Source of the DNA: CAZKTO01 sp964555685
Lineage (GTDB): Bacteria; Chloroflexota; Dehalococcoidia; SHYB01
Length of the DNA: 64,000 nucleotides
Direction: 5' to 3'
Assembly: GCA_964555685.1 (NCBI GenBank)
Contig: CAZKTO010000003.1
Coordinates: 1-64,000, forward strand
Notes under the pieces: generated by a model
Seen by the model: only the letters and a program-made list of their open reading frames with translations
Databases searched by the model: none
What the model was told of the DNA's origin: nothing
Part shown: piece by piece, positions 57,235-64,000 of the stretch
Layout: each line of letters starts with the position of its first letter
How positions within the stretch are numbered: position 1 is the stretch's first letter
Position numbers and translations under genes: made by a program

Positions 57235-59700
57235 ATGGCCAGCTCCACGCCAGTCCCTGGAGCGCTCGCCCCTTACCGCGTCCTCGAGTTCGCCAGCCGG
57301 CGCGCCGCCTACTGCGGCAAGCTGCTGGCGGGCCTGGGCGCCGACGTCGTCCTCATCGAGCCGTACCCCGACTCGTCGGGGTACCCGGGCGACGCCAGCC
57401 GCATGACGCCGCCCTTCGCCGGCGGCCTGCCCGGGCCAGAGCGCAGCCTCTTCTTCGCCTACATGAACGCCGGCAAGCGCGGCGTGACCCTCGACCTGCG
57501 CACCGATGCGGGGCAGCGCCGGCTCCTGGCCCTCGCCCGCGACGCCGACGCCGTCGTCGACCCCTTCGATCCCGGCTACCTGGACGGCCTGGGCGTGGGC
57601 TACGCTGCCCTTTCAAGAGAGAACCCGGGGCTCGTGCTGACGTCCGTAACGGGCTTCGGACAGACGGGCCCGCACCGCAACCTCAAGACGAGCGACATCG
57701 TCGCCTACGCCATGGGCGGGCTCATGTCTCTGAACGGCTACGCCGAGACGCCGCCGCTGGAGCCCGCCGGCGAGCCCGCCCATATCCTCGGCGGCCTGAA
57801 CGCCGCCTGCGCCACCGCCATGGCCCTCTACGACCGGGCGTTCACCGGCCGCGGGCGGCACGTGGACATCTCGCTCCAGGAGTCCGTCGTCCAGCTCACC
57901 AACTGGACGGGCGTGGGCGTCTACCTCTATGACAAGCAGCTGCGGACGCGGGCGTCGGTCCCGCCGGGCTCGACGCCCATCGGCAACTTCCCCTGCCAGG
58001 ACGGCTACATCTCGATCCAGATCGCGCGGCCGGCCCACTGGGAGACGCTGGCGGCGTGGATGGCCGAGGCGGCGGGCATCCAGGAGGCGCTGGACCCGGC
58101 GCTCCGCGGGCCGGCCATGCGCCGCCTGGCGAAGGTCGAGGCCATCAACGGCTGGATGCGCAGCCTGTGCGGCCGCTACACCAAGCGCCAGTTCGTCGAG
58201 GAGGCGCAGCGCAGGCGCCTGCCCGCCGCGCCGGTATCCGACCCAAAGGACCTGGCCACCGACCCGCAGCTCGAGTCCCGCCGGTACTGGACGCAGAGCG
58301 AGGTCGCCGGGAGGCCCGTCCAGACGCCGGGAGCGCCCTTCCGCATGTCGCGCACGCCGTGGCGGGCTGGACAGCGAGCCCCGCGGGCCGGGGAGGACGA
58401 CTCCGGACTCGCTCCGAGAGGGGTCCCGGGCGGCGCGGGGTCCCGGCCCGCGCACGGGCGCCCATACGCCTTCGCGGGCGTCCGCGTCGTCGAGCTCTCG
58501 ACGGGTATCGGCGGGCCCTACCTGGCGCGCATCCTGGCGCACCACGGCGCCGAGGTCATCAAGGTCGAGACGACGGCCCGGCCCGAGAACATCCGGATGT
58601 TCGTGCCCTCCTACGACCCCAAGACCCCGCCCATGACGGACATGCACCCGGGCCTGCACGAGTGGCACGCGGGCAAGCTGCACCTGGGGCTGGACCTGGG
58701 CAAGCCCGATGGGCCGGGCGTGCTGCGGCGGCTCCTCGCCGTGAGCGACGCGCTCCTCATCAACTACAGCGCCGGCGCCGTCGAGAAGATGGGCCTCTCG
58801 CCCGAGGCGGTGCGCGCCGTGAACCCAAACCTCATCTGGCTGGGGATGTTCGGCTACGGCGACTCGGGCCCCTACCGCGACTACTTGGCGTGGGGCCCCC
58901 AAATCGAGGCGACGGCCGGCATCGCACACCTCACGGCCGTGCCCGGCGGGCTGCCCTCCCGCGGCGTCTTCTATCCGGACTACATCGCGGCCTTCTGCGG
59001 GCTGCTCGCCCTCGCGGCGGCCCTCGATCACCGGGCCCGCACCGGCCAGGCCCAGGCCATCGACCTCTCCATGCTGGAGGCAACCGTCTCGACCATGGGG
59101 CCCATCGTCCTGGACCAGACGGTGAACGGACGGACGCAGCAGCCCCTGGGAAACCGGTCGCTGGACGCCGCGCCCCACGGCTGCTACCCCTGCGCGGGAT
59201 ACCCCGACTTGTCGGGTCCGGACCGCTGGATCGCCATCGCCGTCGAGTCGGACGAGCAGTGGCGGGCCCTCTGCCGCGCCATGGGCCAGCCGGCCTTGGC
59301 GGACGACGGGCGCTTCCGCGACCTGGCCTCGCGGCTCACGAACCGGGACGCCCTCGACGCCGCCGTCGCGGCATGGACGAAGGCCCGGGCCCCGCGGGAC
59401 GCCATGGATACTCTTCAGCAGGCGGGCGTTCCGGCGGGCGTGGTGCAGACGGTGGCCGATCTCGTCGAGCGGGACGAGCACCTGAAGTCCCGCGGCTACC
59501 TTATGGAGATGGAGCACCCGAAGCGCGGCCACGTCTACGGCACCGGCCTGGCCATCCGCCTGGGCGAGCCGCCGAAGAGCGCCCGCCGGACCGGCGTGAA
59601 CGTGGGCCACGATAACGCCTATCTTCTCGCCGAGGTCCTGGCCCTGCCCGCCGGCGAGATCGGGCGGCTCGAGGCCGCGGGGGTCGTCGAGCGGCAGTAG
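57235..59700 (+). CDS. fused double CaiB/BaiF CoA-transferase
   Basis: An 821-residue fusion of two type III CoA-transferases. The N-terminal half (about 1-390) has APYRVLEFASRRAAYCGKLLAGLGADVVLIEP and a catalytic-type aspartate at Asp154 (KTSDIVAYAMGG). The C-terminal half (from about residue 412) has VRVVELSTGIGGPYLARILAHHGAEVIKVE and the non-canonical GPQIEATAG motif at the same place (Pro555). This mirrors the separate gene pair at 36971-39492. Two palindromic repeats are embedded in frame (57366-57381 and 59202-59217). The ATG at 57235 is the first after the upstream repeats. Confidence 0.87.
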   Translation: MASSTPVPGALAPYRVLEFASRRAAYCGKLLAGLGADVVLIEPYPDSSGYPGDASRMTPPFAGGLPGPERSLFFAYMNAGKRGVTLDLRTDAGQRRLLALARDADAVVDPFDPGYLDGLGVGYAALSRENPGLVLTSVTGFGQTGPHRNLKTSDIVAYAMGGLMSLNGYAETPPLEPAGEPAHILGGLNAACATAMALYDRAFTGRGRHVDISLQESVVQLTNWTGVGVYLYDKQLRTRASVPPGSTPIGNFPCQDGYISIQIARPAHWETLAAWMAEAAGIQEALDPALRGPAMRRLAKVEAINGWMRSLCGRYTKRQFVEEAQRRRLPAAPVSDPKDLATDPQLESRRYWTQSEVAGRPVQTPGAPFRMSRTPWRAGQRAPRAGEDDSGLAPRGVPGGAGSRPAHGRPYAFAGVRVVELSTGIGGPYLARILAHHGAEVIKVETTARPENIRMFVPSYDPKTPPMTDMHPGLHEWHAGKLHLGLDLGKPDGPGVLRRLLAVSDALLINYSAGAVEKMGLSPEAVRAVNPNLIWLGMFGYGDSGPYRDYLAWGPQIEATAGIAHLTAVPGGLPSRGVFYPDYIAAFCGLLALAAALDHRARTGQAQAIDLSMLEATVSTMGPIVLDQTVNGRTQQPLGNRSLDAAPHGCYPCAGYPDLSGPDRWIAIAVESDEQWRALCRAMGQPALADDGRFRDLASRLTNRDALDAAVAAWTKARAPRDAMDTLQQAGVPAGVVQTVADLVERDEHLKSRGYLMEMEHPKRGHVYGTGLAIRLGEPPKSARRTGVNVGHDNAYLLAEVLALPAGEIGRLEAAGVVERQ
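57366..57381. repeat. palindromic repeat CCCCGAC-TC-GTCGGGG inside the fused CoA-transferase
   Basis: Exact core with arms extended to 9 bp (TACCCCGAC / GTCGGGGTA). In frame it encodes YPDSSGY after the IEP motif, where relatives have a shorter loop. Confidence 0.85.
59202..59217. repeat. palindromic repeat variant inside the fused CoA-transferase
   Basis: CCCCGAC-TT-GTCGGGT, one arm mismatch, in frame, encoding PDLSG in the second half. Confidence 0.65.
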
Positions 59701-59717
59701 CAGCATGAGGCGCTGGC
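59688..59717 (+). repeat. 30-bp direct repeat flanking hicBA, left copy
   Basis: Identical to 60268-60297. It includes the last codons and stop of the fused CoA-transferase gene. Confidence 0.85.
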
Positions 59718-59743
59718 GTTGTCTGGACCGGACAGCGATCGCT

Positions 59744-59770
59744 GGTATGATGCGCGCGTGGGGTATGATG
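59744..59770 (+). promoter_or_regulatory. tandem TATGAT elements before hicB
   Basis: Two copies of GGTATGATG 18 bp apart (59744-59752, 59762-59770). Either TATGAT can be a -10 box, and the repeat could be an autoregulatory site. Confidence 0.5.
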
Positions 59771-59788
59771 ACCTCAAGGGGGTCAGCC

Positions 59789-60001
59789 GTGGATCAAACT
59801 GAGATCATCTTCGCCGTCGCCGAGTCGCCAGAGGGCGGTTACGAGGCTCGTGCCCTGGGTCACTCCATCTACACCCAAGCCGAGACCTTTGACGAACTGA
59901 AGGAAATGGTGAGGGACGCCGTGCGCTGCCACTTCAACGAGGGCACGGGACCGCGGGTCATCAGGCTGCACTTGGTAAAGGAAGAGGTCATCCCTGCTTG
60001 A
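59789..60001 (+). CDS. hicB: HicB-type antitoxin
   Basis: A 70-residue partial RNase-H-fold antitoxin (EIIFAVAESPEGGYEARALGHSIYTQAETFDELKEMVRDAVRCHF). It lacks the C-terminal DNA-binding part found in longer HicB. The GTG at 59789 lies behind AAGGGGG; upstream ATGs fall in or before the promoter elements. It precedes hicA, the less common gene order, and its stop overlaps the hicA start. Confidence 0.85.
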   Translation: MDQTEIIFAVAESPEGGYEARALGHSIYTQAETFDELKEMVRDAVRCHFNEGTGPRVIRLHLVKEEVIPA

Positions 60002-60246
60002 GGCTTCCGCGGGACGTAGCCGGAGCCGATCTGGCGGGGCGTCTCCGTCGCTTCGGGTATGCGATCACACGGCAGACGGGAAGCCACCTGCGGCTAACGT
60101 CGGCAGCGAGGGGAGCCGAGCACCACATCTCGATCCCGCTTCATAGGCCGCTCAAGGTCGGCACGCTCAGCGCCATCATCTCCGACGTCGCCTCCTACCT
60201 CGAGTTGGAGCGGGATACCCTGGTGGACGACCTGTTCAAAAGGTGA
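59998..60246 (+). CDS. hicA: HicA-type mRNA interferase toxin
   Basis: An 82-residue double-stranded-RNA-binding-fold toxin: the GSHLRL motif with the catalytic histidine, HISIPLHRPLKVGTLSAIISDVASYL as in the family. It starts at TTG 59998, overlapping the hicB stop (TTGA), so toxin synthesis depends on antitoxin translation. The stretch before the Gly-Ser-His motif (ADLAGRLRRFGYAITRQT) is standard. Confidence 0.87.
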   Translation: MRLPRDVAGADLAGRLRRFGYAITRQTGSHLRLTSAARGAEHHISIPLHRPLKVGTLSAIISDVASYLELERDTLVDDLFKR

Positions 60247-60267
60247 GGTCGAGCCCGGCGGCGAGAG

Positions 60268-60297
60268 CGAGCGGCAGTAGCAGCATGAGGCGCTGGC
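60268..60297 (+). repeat. 30-bp direct repeat flanking hicBA, right copy
   Basis: Identical to 59688-59717; it stands between hicA and the crotonase gene. Confidence 0.85.
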
Positions 60298-60326
60298 CCG
60301 CGCAAGTCCCTGGCAGGAGGCTCATC

Positions 60327-61097
60327 ATGGCCCGCTTCGAAGAGTACGCCAACAAGTACCCCGACATCCGCATGGAGCGCCGCGACGGCATCCTTCAGAT
60401 CACCTTCCACACGGACGGCGGCTCGCTCAAGTGGAGCCCCCGCGTCCACCGGGGCCTCGGCGACGCCTTCGCCGACATCGCCGCCGATCGTGAGAACCGC
60501 GTGCTCATCATGACCGGCGCCGGCGACGACTTCCTCACCCAGTCCGTCTACCCGGGCCGCCAGATGCTGCCCCGCGACTGGGACGGGATCTACTGGGAAG
60601 GGAAGCGCCTCCTCACCAACCTCCTGGAGATCGACGCGCTCATCATCGGCGCCGTCAACGGGCCCGCCACCATCCACGCCGAGATCCCCGTGCTCTCCGA
60701 CATCGTGCTCGCCGCCGAGGGAGCCGTCTTCCAGGATGCCATCCACTTCCCTGGCGGCGCCGTCCCCGGCGACGGCGTCCACGTCGTCTGGCCGCTGCTC
60801 CTGGGCGCCAACCGGGGCCGCTACTTCTTGCTGACCGGGCAGAAGCTGACGGCCCGGGAGGCCCTCGCCCTCGGCGTCGTGAGCGAGGTCCTGCCCCGCG
60901 ACCGGCTGCTCCCGCGGGCCTGGGAGCTGGCCGAGCAGGTCGCCGCTAAGCCAACGCTGACGCTGCGCTACACCCGCATCTGCTTCACGCTGCACCTGAA
61001 ACGCATGATGCAGGATATGCTGGGCTACGGCATCGCCCTCGAGGGGCTCGGCGTGCTGGACGCCCGAGGACCGGGCGGGCAGCAGACGCAGGCGTAG
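60327..61097 (+). CDS. enoyl-CoA hydratase/isomerase (crotonase) family protein
   Basis: A 256-residue crotonase-fold protein. The oxyanion and active-site region is GAVNGPATIHAEIPVLSDIVLAAEGAVFQDAIHFPGGAVPGDG. The VVWPLLLGANRGRYFLLTGQKLTAREALALGVVSEVLP stretch and QDAIHF recall 6-oxocamphor-hydrolase-like crotonases, which cleave C-C bonds in diketones; a plain hydratase role is the alternative. AGGAGG precedes the ATG at 60327. Confidence 0.82.
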   Translation: MARFEEYANKYPDIRMERRDGILQITFHTDGGSLKWSPRVHRGLGDAFADIAADRENRVLIMTGAGDDFLTQSVYPGRQMLPRDWDGIYWEGKRLLTNLLEIDALIIGAVNGPATIHAEIPVLSDIVLAAEGAVFQDAIHFPGGAVPGDGVHVVWPLLLGANRGRYFLLTGQKLTAREALALGVVSEVLPRDRLLPRAWELAEQVAAKPTLTLRYTRICFTLHLKRMMQDMLGYGIALEGLGVLDARGPGGQQTQA

Positions 61098-61137
61098 CGA
61101 GGAAAGGTCCAAGGCCCTGCACGGGAAGGGGACGGCA

Positions 61138-61983
61138 GTGAGCGACAAGACCAGCTCCGTTCGGCGCCTGGAACGCTTTTACGGCGAGATGACCTCTGTG
61201 GATGCCGTCCTGCGGGGCCTGGGGAAGGACGGCGCTTCGGGCAAGGTCGCCGCCGCCGACCTGTACACCCGCTCCCTGGACGTCCAGAATCTGGGCGGCT
61301 TCGAGATGCTGGAGCGAACCGCCGCGCTGGCGGCCGAAAGTGCGGCGCTGGATGGCACGAGCCAGGTGCTGGACGTCGGGTGTGGCGTGGGCGGGCCAGG
61401 TCGCTATCTGGCCGACCGCTTCGGGTGCACCGTCACCGGGATCGACCTGCTACCGGAGCGCATCCAGGTCGCCGCGGCCCTCACCAAGATGGTGGGCCTC
61501 ACCAAGCGGGTAGCCTACCGCCAGGCCGACGCCACGGACCTGCCCTTCTCCGACGCGGCCTTCGACCAGGCATGGATGCTGGACGCCAGCGTTCACGTGG
61601 CGGACAAGGGCGCTCTGTTTCGCCAGTTGGCGCGGGTCCTGAAGCCGCAGGGGCTCCTGGTGATGCATGACCACATTGGCCCGTTGCCCCCGGCCATGCG
61701 GCCGGTTACCCGCCGCGCGCCGTACATCGCGCCGTCGTTGCCGCAGATGCTGCGCTACATCGAGAGGGGGTCGGCTTTCGGCTCCTTCTCTGGCGCGACA
61801 CGACCCAAAGCGTACGCGAGTGGTTCGAGGCGCGGCGACCAGGGCTGCCCAAGCCGCCCGAGGACGCCACGCGCGCCGACCTCCGGCGCCACCAGCGGAG
61901 GCTCGCCTCTTTCACGGCCTACACTGCGGCTCTCGAGCAGGGGATGCGCACAGGTATCCTGATCGCGAGCCGGATGGCGTAGG
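61138..61983 (+). pseudogene. SAM-dependent methyltransferase with a frameshift
   Basis: Starts at GTG 61138. The first 200 or so residues are a class I methyltransferase (QVLDVGCGVGGPGRYLADRFGCTVTGIDLLPERIQVAA; ADATDLPFSDAAFDQAWMLDASVHV; PQGLLVMHDHIG). After YIER the frame breaks at GGGGG (61766-61770). One extra G would restore GFRLLLWRDTTQSVREWF ... ALEQGMRTGILIASRMA and a stop at 61981-61983. Without it the protein runs into a Ser/Arg-rich tail ending at 61962. It is either a recent mutation, a phase-variable tract or a sequencing error. Confidence 0.8.
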
Positions 61984-62223
61984 GGCGACCGGATCGCCGC
62001 CCGTCCCCCAAGGCTCGGGGCTCTTTGCAGCGGCCAACTCTTCCCCAGACAAGCTGACTACGCAACATCTGCCCGACTCCCGGCGTTCTCATTCTTGCCT
62101 CTTGCCTAAGGTTAGCCTGTGCTCCAGGGGGTCAGCGGGCAAGGGCGAAGGTCGCCGAAAAAGTTTTGCCTTTTATCCAACATGTGGACCTCTTGGCAGG
62201 TTCAGGTATGCCGCCGGTCCTCG
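61984..62223. other. intergenic region without visible gene
   Basis: I see no ORF with a good start, no RNA gene and no long palindrome. The following SDR promoter begins at 62224. Confidence 0.4.
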
Positions 62224-62252
62224 TTGACAGAGGCCCCGGGCGTACCTAGACT
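62224..62252 (+). promoter_or_regulatory. promoter of the SDR gene
   Basis: TTGACA and TAGACT with exactly 17 bp between, 27 bp before the ATG. One of the best-matching promoters in the window. Confidence 0.75.
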
Positions 62253-62279
62253 CGGCGCAGCAAACCAGGGAGGCGCATC

Positions 62280-63188
62280 ATGGGCGTGCTCGATGGCAAG
62301 GCGGCGGTCGTCACGGGCGGCGCGGGGCTGCTCGGCTCCGAGTTCAGCAAGGCGCTGGCGGCCGAGGGCGCCCGCGTGGTGATCAACGATACGAACGCCG
62401 ACGCCGCCCACGCCCTCGCCAAGTCCATCGCCGCCACCGGAGGCAAGGCGACGGCCTTCGTCGAGTCGGTGGACTCCTTCGAGCGGGCGGGCCGCATCAT
62501 CCAGGCCTGCCTCGACCGCTACGGCCGCATCGATACGCTGGTCAACTGCGCCCACCGGACGCTGACGAAGCCCATCTGGGAGCTCTCGCAGGAGGAGCTG
62601 GAGACGACCCTGCGCGTGCATCTCGTGGGGCACTTCGGGTGCGCGCGCCACGCCGCCGCGGCGATGAAGAAGCAGGGCAGCGGCAGCATCATCACCATGA
62701 CCTCGCGGGCGCTGAACGGGCACGCGGGCCTCTCGACGTACGCGGCGGCCAAGGGCGGCATCATGTCCGCCACGCTGAGCTGGGCCCTCGAGCTGGCGCC
62801 CTACGGCGTCCGCGTCAACGCCGTCAACCCGGCGGCAGTGCGGCCGGGCGATGGCCCGCCGGTCCGGCACATGCAGTGGTTCTGGGACTTCACCATCGAG
62901 CGGATGAGCTGGTACGCGCCCGTGCCGGGCCCGGCGACCGTCGCCCCCCTGGTCGTCTATCTCGCCAGCGACGCCGCGAAGAGCGTGACGGGCCAGGTGA
63001 TCTTCCTCTCGGGCGACACGCTGGCGCTCCTGCGGCACCCGCGGGAGGAGCGCTTCGCCTTCAAGCCCGACGGCTGGACCTTCGATGACCTCCAGCGCTA
63101 CTTCCGCGAGACCGTCGGCGCGGCGCTGGAGATGCCCGGCATGGGCGTCCCGCACTACAAGTGGTACGACGGGGTGGGGAAGGGCTAA
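62280..63188 (+). CDS. short-chain dehydrogenase/reductase
   Basis: A 302-residue SDR. The cofactor motif is TGGAGLLGSEF, with NDTNADAAH after the second strand. The usual NNAG is NCAH, the active site has Ser in TMTSRALNGH and YAAAK. A C-terminal extension of about 50 residues (RHPREERFAFKPDGWTFDDLQRYF ...) goes beyond the normal SDR length and recalls 3-hydroxyacyl-CoA dehydrogenases of multifunctional type. GGGAGGCGC precedes the ATG. It converges on nadC. Confidence 0.88.
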   Translation: MGVLDGKAAVVTGGAGLLGSEFSKALAAEGARVVINDTNADAAHALAKSIAATGGKATAFVESVDSFERAGRIIQACLDRYGRIDTLVNCAHRTLTKPIWELSQEELETTLRVHLVGHFGCARHAAAAMKKQGSGSIITMTSRALNGHAGLSTYAAAKGGIMSATLSWALELAPYGVRVNAVNPAAVRPGDGPPVRHMQWFWDFTIERMSWYAPVPGPATVAPLVVYLASDAAKSVTGQVIFLSGDTLALLRHPREERFAFKPDGWTFDDLQRYFRETVGAALEMPGMGVPHYKWYDGVGKG

Positions 63189-63206
63189 GCGGCCTCCCGC
63201 CACACG

Positions 63207-64000
63207 TCATCGCGAGGCCCCGACGCGTCGGGCGCCGGGTGGGTGAACACGCGCCGCCTCGATCTCCAGGCTGATGTCCAGCGCCCGGGCCGAGTGGGTC
63301 AGCGCGCCCACGGAAATGAAGTCCACGCCCGTCTCGGCGATCTGGCGCACGCGCCCCAGGGTCACGCCGCCGGAGGCCTCGGTCTTGCACCGGCCTTTGG
63401 CCAATCGCACCGCCTGGCGCATCTCGTCGAGGCCCATGTTGTCCAGCAGGATCACGCCGGGGCCAGCGCCGATGGCCTCTCGCGCCTCCTCGGCCGTCGT
63501 CACCTCGATCTCGATGATCATGCCAGCCGGGGCCTTCGCCCGCGCCCGCCGGACGATTTCGGCCAGCGACAACCCCCGCGCCCGGAGCACGGCGATGTGG
63601 TTGTCCTTGATGAGCACGGCGTCGCTGAGACCCATGCGATGGTTGCGCCCGCCGCCCGTGGCGACGGCGTACCTCTCCAGGCGGCGCAGGCCGGGCGTCG
63701 TCTTCCGCGTGTCGAGGATCTGGGCCTTCGTCCCCTGGACCGCGCGCACGTAGCGGGCCGTGAGCGTCGCGATGCCGCTCATCCGCTGGAGGAAGTTCAG
63801 GGCCGCCCGCTCGCCGGCGAGGAGCGCGGCGAGGCTGCCATCCACCGTCGCGATGCGCTGGCCCCGGCGGACGCGCTGGCCGTCGGACGCGAGCGACGTG
63901 AACCGGACCGGGGCGCCGGCCTCGCGGAAGACGGCCTGGGCCACAGGCAGGCCGGCCAGCACCCCCGGCGCCTTGACGAGGATGTGGCCCCGGCCCCGGA
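63207..64000 (-). CDS. nadC: nicotinate-nucleotide pyrophosphorylase, partial
   Basis: The 5' end is cut off by the window edge. The visible part is NadC: VLAGLPVAQAVF, GERAALNFLQRMSGIATLTARYV, the active-site ILDTRKTTPGLRRLERYAVATGGGRNHRMGLSDAVLIKDNH, EIEVTTAEEA, VILLDNMG, EASGGVTLG and DFISVGALTHSARALDISLEIE. It makes nicotinate mononucleotide from quinolinate for NAD synthesis. The last residues (GARRVGASR) come from a palindromic repeat (63218-63233) and lie beyond the usual C terminus. Confidence 0.93.
   Translation of the reverse strand, partial: RGRGHILVKAPGVLAGLPVAQAVFREAGAPVRFTSLASDGQRVRRGQRIATVDGSLAALLAGERAALNFLQRMSGIATLTARYVRAVQGTKAQILDTRKTTPGLRRLERYAVATGGGRNHRMGLSDAVLIKDNHIAVLRARGLSLAEIVRRARAKAPAGMIIEIEVTTAEEAREAIGAGPGVILLDNMGLDEMRQAVRLAKGRCKTEASGGVTLGRVRQIAETGVDFISVGALTHSARALDISLEIEAARVHPPGARRVGASR
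63218..63233. repeat. palindromic repeat variant at the 3' end of nadC
   Basis: CCCCGAC-GC-GTCGGGC, one arm mismatch. It supplies part of the NadC C-terminal tail and lies just before its stop codon. Confidence 0.6.

Overview
The window is a dense, GC-rich stretch of bacterial chromosome (about two-thirds G+C by eye). It has 60-plus protein genes on both strands and no rRNA, tRNA or CRISPR array that I could see. The gene set suggests an uncultivated Chloroflexota-type (Dehalococcoidia / SAR202-like) organism or a similar GC-rich oligotroph. The pointers are a double-domain ThyX-like protein, a short EF-Ts, many CaiB/BaiF CoA-transferases, SDRs, an LLM oxidoreductase and alpha/beta hydrolases, GYD and B-box membrane proteins, and intergenic regions full of short palindromic repeats. 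This placement is inference from gene content; no ribosomal RNA is present to settle it.

Layout: (1) 0.25-7.8 kb, minus strand: a DNA-ligase-like protein without its catalytic lysine, a glycolate oxidase operon (glcD, glcE, glcF) interrupted by a lower-GC ATPase/STAS pair, and purU. (2) 8-14.2 kb, plus: MOSC protein, IMP-cyclohydrolase-like protein, glycerate kinase, a PhoB/PhoR-type two-component pair, an acyl-CoA dehydrogenase; then a Zn-ribbon/OB protein on minus. (3) 14.8-20 kb, plus: rny, ymdB, PHP phosphoesterase, fabZ, plsY, B-box membrane protein. (4) 20.1-24.7 kb: a MITE-like element, a ThDP enzyme, two hydrolases, a 66-aa protein. (5) 24.9-30.5 kb, minus: a complete lipoyl/pyruvate dehydrogenase operon, lipA-lpd-pdhA-pdhB-pdhC. 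(6) 30.6-36 kb: ThyX-like protein, class III aminotransferase with DUF488 protein, hydrolase, aldo-keto reductase. (7) 36.2-36.7 kb: a small minus-strand unit with promoter, two lysine-rich micro-ORFs and an intrinsic terminator. (8) 37-47.7 kb: paired CoA-transferases, a 4-hydroxybutyryl-CoA-dehydratase-like flavoprotein, Trm112-like protein, LLM and SDR oxidoreductases, nfo, GYD protein, hydrolases. (9) 47.7-54.4 kb, minus: the core block rpsB-tsf-pyrH-frr-uppS-cdsA-dxr-rseP. (10) 54.5-64 kb: glyoxalase, tag, class I CoA-transferase, a fused double CoA-transferase, hicBA, crotonase, a frameshifted methyltransferase, an SDR and a partial nadC.

How the genes fit together: glcDEF and glycerate kinase indicate C2/C3 acid use (glycolate to glyoxylate, glycerate to phosphoglycerate). 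The PDH operon carries its own lipoate synthase. The CoA-transferases, ThDP lyase-like enzyme, acyl-CoA dehydrogenase, crotonase and SDRs look like parts of CoA-thioester catabolism of organic acids. Gene starts in the core operons often overlap the preceding stop (ATGA, GTGA, TTGA), implying translational coupling.

Most unusual features: the micro-ORF unit at 36.3-36.5 kb; a short palindrome (CCCCGAC-NN-GTCGGGG and variants) lying both between genes and in frame inside at least five protein genes; a 255-bp element with perfect 13-bp terminal inverted repeats and a 5-bp target duplication; a perfect 122-bp repeat in inverse orientation about 57 kb apart; a hicBA module between 30-bp direct repeats; and several enzyme homologues that have lost key catalytic or cofactor ligands.
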